Below are positions 1 to 9,440 of a DNA stretch of 64,000 bases, in pieces. Below the pieces are notes generated by a model that did not search any database, had not been told where the DNA came from, and saw only the letters and a list, made by a program, of their open reading frames with translations. A program made the position numbers and the translations under genes. Each line of letters begins with the position of its first letter. Within the stretch, counting starts at the first letter, position 1. Source of the DNA: Terebella lapidaria (Eukaryota > Annelida > Polychaeta > Terebellida > Terebellidae). Where the stretch lies: NCBI GenBank assembly GCA_949152475.1, contig OX424559.1, positions 13,919,809 through 13,983,808 on the forward strand, written 5' to 3'.

Positions 1-729
1 GGCAGTCGGCTGTAACGGCGAAGTGGTATAAAGCTATTCCTGCAGTATGTGTCGATGATCATTTGACATGTTCCCTACAGCACAAATGTCAGAGAACACA
101 CAAAATGCAAAGTATAATTGCATAATATCCATACGTGCACGCAATTCCTCATATAATCAGGGCTACATATTTCCCTCCTTAGCCGTAATGCATATATTAT
201 CTATTGGTGTGAGGAATTTGTATGGTTCCCAGTTATTCACGTGCATGGATATCTCCCGGTAATGTAGCCACATCCACAGTATATTTATCATACATGTTTG
301 TACACAACATACAAACAGGTTGTGTGACCTGGCAAATTTTGTACTCATAAGTTGTTGAGCAGTGCTCAGTCATTGTATGCTATATTACTAACCTAAAGTA
401 CATGCAAATAGATGCATACATGTAACATAACATGTACATGTACAATTGAACAGACTATCAAGGGTGACGCTATCAATATTATAGGATAACAAAATATTCC
501 ATCGGAGATGTAGCCCATCTATTTACAACCTACATTCAACCAATATGCTATACACGCTGAAATACAGATATACACATAATAAAATGCATTACATGTGGAC
601 ATTGAGGACGATGTGTATGCCTCCGTGGTCTATTGATTATGCCACACTGTAGGCTGCTCGCCCCTCCTTTTATACGGCCAAAAATCCCCCTGGTCGGCCT
701 AGGCCAAAGGCACCTACTTACGTCACCAG
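1..729. other. No gene recognised
   Basis: AT-rich sequence with only short open stretches. I see no protein-like frame, RNA gene or clear repeat here. It precedes a minus-strand LINE fragment and may be degraded transposon or intron sequence. Confidence 0.5.
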
Positions 730-1029
730 TCAGCACAAAAGGTTCAGGGGATGTCTCAAAAGCTCGAAGGGATTGTACGGTATCTCTTTATATAGCAAAC
801 TTACAGCTTTAACTGGAGACCAACCTGCCATCTTAGCCCTTTGAGACTTGGTACCAAACAGGATGAACTCCGTATTATTTGGATTGAGCTTAAGTTTATC
901 TGTATTCGTCCAGTTCTGTACATATTTGATGAATTCCTGGAGCATGACTAGATCCGTAGTACAATTTGTTTGTGAGAGTGGCATATGAAACTGAGTATCA
1001 TCAGCATAGAAATGGTAATGTCCGTTCAT
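730..1029 (-). pseudogene. LINE reverse transcriptase fragment (minus strand)
   Basis: The minus-strand frame shows the RT active-site motif FYADDTQFH, followed about 40 residues later by KLKLNPNNTEFILFG. This is the palm-to-thumb block typical of Jockey/CR1-like non-LTR retrotransposons. The upstream RT domains and the C-terminus are missing, and the frame is closed by a stop just upstream of the motif. It lies in opposite orientation to the LINE that follows, so it is a separate, truncated copy. Not expected to be functional. Confidence 0.75.
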
Positions 1030-1483
1030 TTAGTATATTGGCCAACATATTGGATTATACCGAAAAGAATGAGACACGTTGTGATCGGTTGACATTAGTT
1101 AACCGTCTTATGTGCTGAGATTATTTTATGTAGAGGCGTTGTGTACAGGGAAAGCCAAATGGAACCAAGAACTGGTTGAAAGGCAGAACATCGTAAGTGA
1201 ATTGTTTGAGTACAATCATGTTCTATCTAATTGATGTCAAATGGGGGTCATCGCGCACTTGACTACATGCCTGTACAAAGAGCACCACATTGCTCTCAGG
1301 GTTTTTTGTGTGTATTGTTTGGTTCGTTTCTTGTTAAAATTCGCTATCTTTCAGTGAACTGGAGGAGTATGTCGCGAAATGATGATGAGTTCGAGTGGAC
1401 ACTCGCAGTAAATTGTTAGACCGAGACTGTGAATAGACGAGCTGGTCAATATAAATTCTAAGAATCAACAGGAATACAAAATC
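1030..1483. other. Spacer, nothing recognised
   Basis: Between the minus-strand LINE fragment and the start of the plus-strand LINE. No coding signature was seen. It may include the 5' end of the downstream LINE. Confidence 0.4.
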
Positions 1484-2420
1484 TTGCATTCGAATATTCA
1501 CAGTCTCCCGAATAAAATGGACAATTTGAAATTAATCTTGCATCGACTAGAACAGGCAAAGAAACAAATGGACTTCATATTGCTTAGTGAATCCTTTCTC
1601 ACGGACGACAACGCTCATATGTATAATATTCCTGGATATAAGCTTGTTCGTATGAACAGGTGTACTCTATCGAGGGGTGGGTGGCTATTTATATTAGTAT
1701 TAAAATTAGCTTTACCGAGAGACGTGACATCGAGTTCGAAAGTGTTTTCATTGAAGTAAAATTCAATAAAATCAAAACCATCATAGGCGAAATGCGATAT
1801 TATATTTGGTACGGACCAAAATTTTGATAATGCCAAAGTTAGCTTCCAATCAAACACCAGCCAACTGTTCGAGGCATTCTACACGCGAAACATAATACCG
1901 ACAATAAATAAACCGACTCGGATAACGCATCAAACGGCAACAATAATCGATAACCTACACATAAAGCATAACTTCAGTGACACTGTTGTTTCTGGTATGT
2001 TAAACTTCGACATTTCTGATCATTTACCAATATTTATGTTCTGGGGAACTAGGGTGACCAAGAGGGACACACGATCCCTGAATTTCAAGTGTAGATCTTT
2101 TACAAAGATATGCGAGAAGACTTGAGCAAAACTAACTGGGATATTTTGTTAGGCATGTCTACGGAATGTGCTTATAAATATTTCATAAAGTCAATTCATA
2201 ACGCTATGAACACTTGGGCTCCTGAAAAGGAGAAATAATACCTTATCAAAGCATTATCCGCCAGCCTTGGATGAGTGCCGGGTTGATAAAATCATCGAAG
2301 ACCCGTGATAAATTATATAGATCCAGTTTAAATAAACCCAAACACGACGAGTCATATGTCCGATTTCTAAATTTTCGAAACACATTCAATCGAACTAAGC
2401 GATTTGCTCGAGATAAATAG
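1484..2420 (+). pseudogene. Host LINE, part 1: endonuclease domain
   Basis: The opening frame contains NIHSLPNKMDNL and DFILLSESFLTDD, the N-terminal signature of a LINE apurinic-like endonuclease. Further on, across at least two frameshifts, come a TRITHQTATIIDNL-like block and ISDHLPIFMF, the conserved C-terminal SDH motif. The following linker runs to position 2420, where a Gypsy element interrupts it. The same LINE resumes at 12403 in a compatible frame. Broken by frameshifts and nested insertions, so dead. It looks like the same clade as the RT fragment at about 61 kb. Confidence 0.8.
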
Positions 2421-3791
2421 TGTAACGGTTTTGGGGTGTTCCCAAAAGGTTCCCCTAGGTGATTCTATCAGTATTTCGTGACATTACGGTTAAACTACGG
2501 TTTATTGAAATGTATATGTGTTTAAAGGTTCATTCGGTTCCGTATTGGTGATATTTAGAAGGTTTTCCGTCTCGGAACTTAGTATATTTTTGATGTTGGT
2601 AAAGCCGGAGACGGAGACGGAACCGGAGACGGAACCCGACAATGGAGTACAAAAACGTAATGACGTTATTTCCGGAAGGTCACGTGATCAGCCTCATTTT
2701 CGGTTTAAAAGGTGACGTAGCAGCCGCTGATTGGTTCTAGAGAGTTTTTGGAAATCCGGAAAAATTTAGTGTTTTCACGGGTTATGACGTCACAATGGTC
2801 GGTCACGTGACCCTGGGTCTGAGGTCTATAAAAGCCCCCGCTTCACAGCGGACGGCGGAGTTGGTGTCCTGACGTCGACCTGTGCAGACCCCTTCTCCCA
2901 TAGCAGAGTACTCCCTTGCTCCGGCTTGGGTCATACCAGATGATAGCAGTTATGTCTTCCGACTGTACATTTAGAAAATAAACATGAAAACTTCAACCGA
3001 GTTGTTTTTCCGTGTTTGTTAGGGAACTGGAATTTATGATAAAGTTAGTTCACCGGAAAAGAAAGTAATACGGAGAAAAGGGAGATAAGTCCACAGTCGG
3101 TTAAGACAAAGTTGTAACGACGTCTAAGGGTGATCCAAGAAACCAGATCACCAAGGAAGGAGACGGAGACGGAGGTGGAATTCAACGGAGCAACTACGGA
3201 GGTGGTACCGGACGGAGCAGTTGCAGAGACGGGAACGACGAAGCAGTTGCAGAGGCGGTACCAGACGACGGAGTAGCAGAGGCAGTACCTGACGGAGCGG
3301 TTGCGGTAACCGGAAGTGAGAACACTTCCGAGATTCTCCATTTCAGGTGCAGTCGCAGGTTGCGGTGAGGCGGAGCCAACCGGAGCAGTTTGCAGTGAGG
3401 CGGAACCTGGCAGAGCGGTTGCAGTATTCGGAAACGGCAACGTTCCCGGATTCTCTATTCCAGGTGCAGTCGCAGTTGCAGTAAGGTGGAAAACGACGGA
3501 GCTGTTGCAGTAAAGCGGTATCCTGACGGAGCAGTTGCAGTACCCGGAGACGGAAACGCCTCCGGATTCTTACTTTACAGGTGCAGTTGCAGATTGGCAG
3601 TCGGACAACGGTTAAGAGGTCCATTCCAGACCACGCTACCAACCTTCAGAGACTTCTAGCCGGAGTTCAACCGTACAGCAGTAGCAGTTTCCTGGAATTT
3701 TACCATTACAGCTCCAGTTAAATAACAACTCACCCACCTCCCAAGAAATCCGGTTTATCAAGACGTCACAGAAGGGTGAAAACCCGTTGCA
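2421..3791 (+). repeat. Gypsy-A 5' LTR
   Basis: Pairs with 11031-12402. Ends are TG and CA, with terminal inverted repeat TGTAACGG/CCGTTACA (one change in this copy). It contains GACGGA/GGAGAC microrepeats, a TATA promoter near 2827 and AATAAA near 2977. The region between these two would be R, and about 800 bp of purine-rich sequence follows as U5. Confidence 0.95.
2730..2834 (+). promoter_or_regulatory. Gypsy-A LTR promoter
   Basis: An inverted CCAAT box (ATTGG, 2730-2734), a CRE palindrome TGACGTCA (2786-2793), an E-box TCACGTGA (2804-2811) and TATAAAAG (2827-2834). An AGTTGG initiator-like hexamer lies 32 nt after the first T of the TATA box. The 3' LTR repeats the same set with TATA at 11437. 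Motif identity is seen directly; promoter activity is inferred from the layout. Confidence 0.8.
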
Positions 3792-3797
3792 ACTTTT

Positions 3798-3815
3798 TGG
3801 TGGCAGCGGTGGGAT
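3798..3815 (+). other. Primer-binding site, tRNA-Leu type
   Basis: TGGTGGCAGCGGTGGGAT, six bases after the LTR end, is complementary to the 3' end of eukaryotic tRNA-Leu (acceptor stem GGCAGCG, ending CGCTGCCACCA). The tRNA match is from general knowledge of that tRNA and was not searched. Confidence 0.8.
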
Positions 3816-3825
3816 CATCTGCAGT

Positions 3826-5264
3826 ATGACTACTAGACGGGGCAAATTGGCGGAACAGCAGCCGAAGGCAGTCGTGTCGGACATGGAGCAGCCGGTAGGA
3901 GCAGTAGGAGCTGAGCCGTTGCAGATGCCGGTTGCGGAAAAGGAAGCAGTTCGTCCTGCCGAGCGAAAGCTGTTGCAGCCGGAAATGCAGAAAGCAGTTG
4001 CAGAAGAGCCCCCTCGGGTTCCTCAAGGAGTACAGCCTGCAGAGCAGTTAGCAGAGGCGGAAATTAACTTTCCGGACCAGGCTGGCGATCGGGAACCCGA
4101 TACGGAACCGGAAGGCGTTGAGAATTTAGTCGAAAACCTGACCAGATTATTGGCGACCCAAATGGAGGTGTTTCAACAGCACCTGGCAGTGACCGGAAAG
4201 CAGCAGGCAGAAGCAGTACAACAACAGCACCAAGGGCAGGAGTAGCCAGATTAATGACATACGACGGAACTGATCCGTGGCCGGAGTATGAGGCTCACCT
4301 CCTTGAATATGCTCGGTACTACCGTTGGACGGAAGAGGAAAAGGCGCTGAACTTATGTGTCAGTTTGAGGGGTAACGCCCGCAACATACTACTGGATCTG
4401 TCCGCGGAGCAGAGACGCAGCTTTGATATGGTTGTGGCGGCATTAAAACAGCAGTTTTGTCCGAGGGAGAAAACATTTGTTTTCCAGGCGGAATTGCAGA
4501 CGCGGAAATTGCAGCCGGAGGAGGAGCTGTCCGAGCTGGCCAGAGACATCCGGAGTAAGACGCGGCTAGCTTACCCAAAAGCGGATCCGGCAACAACAGA
4601 AGTGCTCATGAAAATGCATTTCTGGAACAGTCTTACCAACCGAGATATGCGGTTGTCGGTATTGAAAAGCCATCCGGAGACGCTGTCTTAGGCTCTGGCT
4701 TTCGCTACCGAGTATGTGAGCATCATGAAAACCGACAACAGTAGACCAGCGGAGCGACACCGGACGAGACAGCTGAACACGGAGCCGGAGTGGAGCCAGC
4801 AGGTGAACGATTTACGGAAGCAAGCGGAGCAGACTCAGCAGCAGTTGGCGGATCTGATGACTCAGGTCAAGGAAGCGGTTAGTAGGCAGCAGCAGCAGCG
4901 CAGTTCCCGAGCGGATTTAGAGTGCTTTAACTGTGGCCAGACAGGGCATTTTGCCCGGGACTGCAGACAGCAGCGACAGCAGCAGCCGCAGCGACAACAA
5001 CAACAGCGGCAGCCGCAGCAGCGACAACAGCAGCAGCAACAACGGATTGTTTGGATTGTCTGGCAGAACCGAAGCAGTGAACCCCCATGGCCCAAAGCAA
5101 GGAAGGGGGGTCGGCGGAGGCGGTCACGGAAACAGCAGCGTAGACCAGATTGGAGGTGTTTCAACTGCGGCAAAGAGGGGCATTTCGCCCGGGACTGCAG
5201 ACTGCCTGGACAGCAGCAGCAGCGGCGGATTGTCCGGATGATCCGGCAGACAAGGAGTGAATAA
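3826..5264 (+). pseudogene. gag: Gypsy-A gag with two CCHC zinc knuckles
   Basis: ATG at 3826 opens a proline/glutamine-rich N-terminus. A one-base frame change near 4240 leads into a capsid-like segment starting YDGTDPWPEYEAHLL and continuing RGNARNILLDLS, as in Gypsy Gag. A TAG at 4689-4691 interrupts the same frame. The nucleocapsid part then carries CFNCGQTGHFARDC and, about 75 residues on, CFNCGKEGHFARDC, separated by a polyglutamine/arginine tract and a KGGRRRRSRK basic patch. A similar basic patch recurs after a TAA at 5262-5264, suggesting local duplication. Three lesions mean no complete Gag can be made without recoding. Confidence 0.9.
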
Positions 5265-7214
5265 ACTCCTCAGCCTAAGCCAAGGAAGGGGGGTCGCCGG
5301 AAGCGGTCACGGAAATCGACTGGAAAAGTGGACCTGACAGAAACGACGGAAGTTCCAGCCAGGACGGAACCAGGGGCGGTTGCGGTGACGGAAAAGGCAG
5401 TGTCCCGGAAGCCGGTTGCGGTTGCGGTGACGGAGAAAGCAGTGTCCCGGAAGCCGGTTGCGGTTGCGGTGACGGAGAAAGCAGTGTCCCGGGAGCCGGT
5501 TGCGGTTGCGGTGACGAAGAAAGCAGTGTCCCGGAAGCTGGTTGCGGTTGCGGTGACGGAGAAAGCAGTGTCCCGGAAGCTGGTTGAGGTTGCGGTGACG
5601 GAGAAAGCAGAGTCCCGGAAGCCGGTTGCGGTTGCGGTGACGGAGAAAGCAGTGTCCCGGAAGCTGGTTGCGGTTGCGGGGACGGAGAAAGCAGTGTCCC
5701 GGAAGCTGGTTGCGGTTGCAGAAAAGACGGATGCGGAGAAAGCTGTTGCAGAGCAGAGTAATCTGACGGAAAATGCAGATAAGGACACTGTGTTGGAGCA
5801 GAAATATCAACCGGCTGACTTGCGGAGAATGCAGCAAGCAGAACCATGGTACCCACTAGTGACAGCGCTGATCGACGGAAGCGGTACAGCTGGCAGTCCA
5901 GACTTTTCCAGCATGAGCAGCAAGGAGAAAGTGCTGTACGGGATGCGGAGGACCTTGCTGAAACTCGACGGAGTAGTCTACCGGAAATGGAAAACGGCAG
6001 AAGGAACCAGCCGAATGCAGTTAATAACCCCGAAGGAGCTGAGACAGGAGATTTTCCGTCTGGCCCATCAGAGCCGGACGGGAGGGCACCTCGGAAGCAG
6101 AAGGATGGCAGCTAGCATTCGGAGGCGGTATTTCTGGCCGGCTATGATGTGGGACATAAAGCAGTGGGTGCTGAGCTGTGACGAATGCGCGTCAAGAAGT
6201 ATGCAGAACCTGAAACGATCGCCGATGCAGAAATACCGGGTTGGAGCGCCCATGGAGAGGGTGGCAATGGACGGGATGGGTCCGTTACCTAAATCCACCC
6301 GGGGGAACCGGTACATCCTAGTAATCGGTGATTACTTCACCAAGTGGGTAGAGGCCTACCCGAAGCCGAATCAGGAAGCTGTGACGGTTGCGGACATATT
6401 CGTCAACCAGTTTGCAGCGCGGTACGGCATCCCGATGGATATCCACACCGACCAACGCAGAAATTTCGAGTCCGACTTGCTGAAAAATGTTTGCAGAATC
6501 CTGGGGATTCACAAGACACGGACAACCGCTTTCCGACCTCAGTCGGACGGTTTCATTGAGCAATTCAACCGGACGCTGCAGCAAATCCTGAGCCTGTACG
6601 TAAGCGAGCGGCAGACCAACTGGGATCAGCTAGTTCCGTTGGCGATGGCAGCTTACCGGAGTACCCCGCAGGAGACAACCGGGCAGAGTCCCAATTTGCT
6701 GATGCTGGGCAGAGAAGTCAACACTCCGGTAGAGTTACTGATTGGCAGGCCTCCGGGCGAATCGACAGCAGAAGTAACAGAGTATGGCAGTCAGCTCCGG
6801 GAGCGACTAGAAGCAGTATACAAGGCGGTTCGAGCGAAATCTGGCAGAGAGATGGAACGGCAGAAGAAGCTGTATGACCGGAGGAAGGTCGACAATCAGT
6901 TCCAGCCAGGAGACCGAGTGTGGATGGCAGTCAAAACACGGAAGAAGGGAAAGGCACCCAAGTTGCAGAGAAAGTGGAGCGGTCCAAAGCTAGTGCTGAG
7001 CAGATTCACCGACGTGACCTACGAGATTGCGGAGAGTGAAACTCGGCAGAAGGTGGTTCACTTCGATTTGCTGAAACCGTATAATGGTGTCAAGCATCCG
7101 AGATGGATGAAGCGGAGAATGGCGGATTCCTGGAGGCAGACGGAGCCGCCGAAGCAGAGTAGTGTTCCGGAGTCAGAACAGACGGTCTCTGAGTCGGATA
7201 CGGACTCGGAGTAA
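5265..7214 (+). pseudogene. Gypsy-A integrase ORF preceded by repeats
   Basis: Same frame as the end of gag, open from 5265 to 7214. After the repeat tract there is an H2C2 zinc domain (HQSRTGGHLG, then CDECASRS, about 6064-6190) and a DDE core: Asp in MDGMGPL, Asp in HTDQRRNFES and Glu in GFIEQFNRTL. A GPY/F-like chromodomain-free tail follows (SGPKLVLSRFTDVTYEI, VVHFDLLKPYNG). Catalytic D, D and E are all present, but the normally conserved Gly after HTDQ is Arg. The listed GTG start at 5328 is not a credible initiator; expression would need fusion to Gag across a TAA. No protease, RT or RNase H signature was found anywhere in the element. Confidence 0.9.
5369..5722 (+). repeat. 42-bp coding minisatellite
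   Basis: Seven full 42-bp units start at 5411, 5453, 5495, 5537, 5579, 5621 and 5663, with partial units at both ends. Each encodes 14 residues close to PVAVAVTEKAVSRK in the integrase frame. The array sits where protease, RT and RNase H would normally be encoded. Confidence 0.95.
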
Positions 7215-7963
7215 AGTCGCAGAGGACGGAGAAATATGGGAAGACGGTGTGAACTGTAGAGCAGTGGAAGGAGATAGCTGAGACCCTGGTAAAACGTTGA
7301 GTTCCGGCAGAGAGCGACCGCAAGAAGTTGGAACAGTGAGCAAGTGCTGGTTCCGGAAATGGGGCGGAGAAAGGAAGCAGAGCGGAACGCGGTGCAGAGA
7401 CCGGATAGAGACATCCTAGAGGTTCTGACTGGGTTGAACGTATAGTCAACCAGTCCAGGGTAGCGGCCAGGGGTCCAGAAGAACCTGGGTTAGCGGTCTA
7501 GTATCTCCTGAAGAAGCAGCTACACGTCTTCCGTATTAGGAGAATTAAGACGGAAAAGTTTTCCGGCTGTGGACATCCAACCGGAGTTTCCACTTAGCAG
7601 AGACAGTAAACCGGCTGCAGATTGACAGAAACGGAGAAACATCACCCCAGATAGGAAGGCGCCTCCTTCTGGACAGAATGTATGCAGTTTCCAGTGTCGA
7701 CAAGCAGTAATACCAGTGAGCAGATATGCAGTTGACGAAGCAGTACAGATGGCGGAAACGCCCAACTTGCAGTCTAGATGTACGTCTGGCAGGCAGATTC
7801 AACTGGCCGAGACTCTATTCAACCCTCCTGATGGCAGAGATACTTCAAAATTGCAGATACTTTGCTCGGAGAAGCAGTTGAAAGGGAGCCGGAAAAACCC
7901 GGAGAAGCCGGTTGAGTCGGAGATGGACACCTCTCGGTTAACGGTTGAGTTTTTGCATAATTG
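7215..7963 (+). other. Gypsy-A post-integrase spacer
   Basis: About 750 bp rich in CGGA/CAGA purine motifs like the rest of the element. No frame looks protein-like. It may be a 3' untranslated stretch for gag-integrase RNA and leader for the first internal promoter. Confidence 0.5.
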
Positions 7964-8033
7964 TGACGTCACTCCTGAGGCAGCCAATCAGCATGGAGCT
8001 TTTCAAGTCACGTGAGCAGAAAGGGTATAAAAG
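7964..8033 (+). promoter_or_regulatory. Internal promoter-like block P1 of Gypsy-A
   Basis: TGACGTCA (7964-7971), CCAAT (7984-7988), TCACGTGA (8008-8015) and TATAAAAG (8026-8033) occur in 70 bp, on the coding strand. AGTTGG lies 33 nt from the TATA start, against 32 in the LTR, and GAGCTGTGCA resembles the LTR leader GACCTGTGCA. The same four motifs in the same region strongly suggest a promoter derived from, or selected to match, the LTR promoter. It precedes the zinc-finger ORF at 8125-8778. Confidence 0.75.
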
Positions 8034-8124
8034 GGCCTTGAAATCGGCCTCTGACAGCAGTTGGAGAGCAGACCTCGAGCTGTGCACATCGCAGACAAAG
8101 TTTGGCGGAATTGAATCAAGTTAA

Positions 8125-8778
8125 GCATTTTCCGGCAATAGCAGATTTTGCAGTGAAAACGACAAAGTAGTTCCCGGAAGACCACAATCGAGCGATCGGT
8201 CATTCGCCTGCGGAAGGGACAAGGATGCTCATTTTTGCCCGAAACAGAAGTACTACTGCTGTTTGTGCTCCTTCTACGGAAATCGGGCCAGCGATGTGCG
8301 GAGACATCTCCGGGAAGTCCACGGTTGGACCTATCCCGTGGAATATCGTCCTCCTCAGGACGAACACACCCTCAGTCGTGTCGGGACCTACGACTCCACC
8401 TTGAAAGGAATAGCTACCCGGTGCCGACGGGTTCACTTAAGCAAGTACCAGCATCGTCCCCCAAGAACACCTCCAGCTCCTGTGTTGTCCGCCGAGCAGC
8501 TCCCGTACGGTACAGACTGGGACGCCGGAGCAGCCGCCCCTTATAATCAGCCGGAACTGGAAGAGTGGGACATGCCGGAGTGGGTTCCCGACCGAGGAGG
8601 GTGTCTCCGGGCAGTCGAAGCAGACCAAGCAGAGGATTGGGAGGCGGAAATCCGTGTCAGGGAATACCGGCCTCCATCACCCACTTCAGCGGCAGAGTCT
8701 TCAGACCCGGAGACGGAGGAGTCGGAGTACGTTATGGCGGATGAGGAGGAATCCTGGGCGGAAGCGGAGGCGGTGTAG
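8125..8778 (+). CDS. Gypsy-A accessory ORF 1, C2H2 zinc-finger protein
   Basis: Open frame after a TAA at 8122. The N-terminal part reads DKDAHFCPKQKYYCCLC and then RASDVRRHLREVHGW, giving C-x2-C-x12-H-x4-H, a complete C2H2 zinc finger at about 8257-8322. The rest is proline-, glutamate- and serine-rich and ends EEESWAEAEAV. There is no in-frame ATG before the finger; an ATG at 8225 is in another frame, so the start must come from splicing or has been lost. It follows promoter block P1 by about 95 bp. The role is unknown: a DNA- or RNA-binding regulator is the simplest reading of the finger, and this is inference. Canonical Gypsy elements have no such gene. Confidence 0.65.
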   Translation, partial: AFSGNSRFCSENDKVVPGRPQSSDRSFACGRDKDAHFCPKQKYYCCLCSFYGNRASDVRRHLREVHGWTYPVEYRPPQDEHTLSRVGTYDSTLKGIATRCRRVHLSKYQHRPPRTPPAPVLSAEQLPYGTDWDAGAAAPYNQPELEEWDMPEWVPDRGGCLRAVEADQAEDWEAEIRVREYRPPSPTSAAESSDPETEESEYVMADEEESWAEAEAV

Positions 8779-9014
8779 CGGTTGGCGGTAGCAGTATTGG
8801 CGGAAGCGGTTGGCAGTGTAGCGGTCGACGGAGGCGGATGGCAGTGTGGCGGAAGCGGAGGCGGTGTAGCAGTAGACGGAAGCGGAGGCGGTGTAGCGGT
8901 TGGCGGTAGCAGTATTGGCGGAAGCAGTTGGCAGTGTAGCGGTCGACGGAGGCGGATGGCAGTGTGGCGGAAGCGGAGGCAGTGTAGCAGTAGATGGAGG
9001 CGGATGGCAGTTTG
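8779..9014 (+). repeat. 118-bp tandem repeat, two copies
   Basis: Two nearly identical 118-bp units start at 8779 and 8897, each beginning CGGTTGGCGGTAGCAG and made of smaller GCGGAGGCGG-type units. They start exactly at the stop codon of accessory ORF 1. Confidence 0.9.
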
Positions 9015-9164
9015 GCGGAGACGGTAGAAGCGGTGGCAGTTAGCAGCAACAACAACACGGAAAAAAAAATAAAATAAATAAAAATTTATCCAAGAAGACG
9101 GAAATCTCCGGAAGCAGACCTTGTGGAAGGTCACCACCAGGGGGAGTTGCAGTTTGCTGAGCAG

Positions 9165-9215
9165 CCAATCATCAAGCAGATAAGCCGGTCACATGACTTC
9201 CAGAGACTATAAAAA
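9165..9215 (+). promoter_or_regulatory. Internal promoter-like block P2 of Gypsy-A
   Basis: CCAAT (9165-9169), an E-box-like TCACATGA (9189-9196) and TATAAAAA (9208-9215), in the same order and spacing range as P1. There is no CRE. It lies 79 bp upstream of the ATG at 9294, so a transcript starting about 30 bp after the TATA would have a short leader. Inferred promoter. Confidence 0.65.
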
Positions 9216-9293
9216 GGGGCAGATAGCTGTTACCGGACGCAGAAGGTAGTTTGCTGTAGCTGAGTCAACATCGACCCGAAGCAGAGAATCAGA

Positions 9294-9440
9294 ATGCCGA
9301 AAGTAAAGACAACACCCCGCAAGCCCCGCCCTCACCGGTGTGGAGACTGCAACCTGGAATTCAAGAACAAACACACGTTGCTCCGGCATGTCATGTTGGC
9401 AGAGAGCAATTTGAGGAAAAAGCCCTCCGGTCCAAGATGA
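9294..9440 (+). CDS. Gypsy-A accessory ORF 2a, short zinc-finger ORF
   Basis: ATG at 9294 gives a 48-residue basic peptide containing HRCGDCNLEFKNKHTLLRHV. This matches C-x2-C-x3-F-x5-L-x2-H, the first three ligands and both hydrophobic positions of a C2H2 finger. The expected last His is absent (MLAESN follows), so the finger is degraded or uses another ligand. Its TGA (9438-9440) overlaps the ATG of the next ORF as ATGA. It may be an independent leader ORF or the 5' part of ORF 2b separated by a frameshift. Confidence 0.55.
   Translation: MPKVKTTPRKPRPHRCGDCNLEFKNKHTLLRHVMLAESNLRKKPSGPR

Noticed and set aside
4862..5173. Cys-rich minus-strand frame
   Set aside because: Complement of the polyglutamine/zinc-knuckle part of gag; the Cys runs are reversed CAG repeats.
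5270..5856. Three minus-strand frames over the 42-bp repeat
   Set aside because: Repeat arrays without stops stay open in many frames; the integrase-side frame explains them.
9140..9150. Purine tract CAGGGGGAG as a second polypurine tract
   Set aside because: No LTR start follows it; resemblance to the true tract is short and likely chance.
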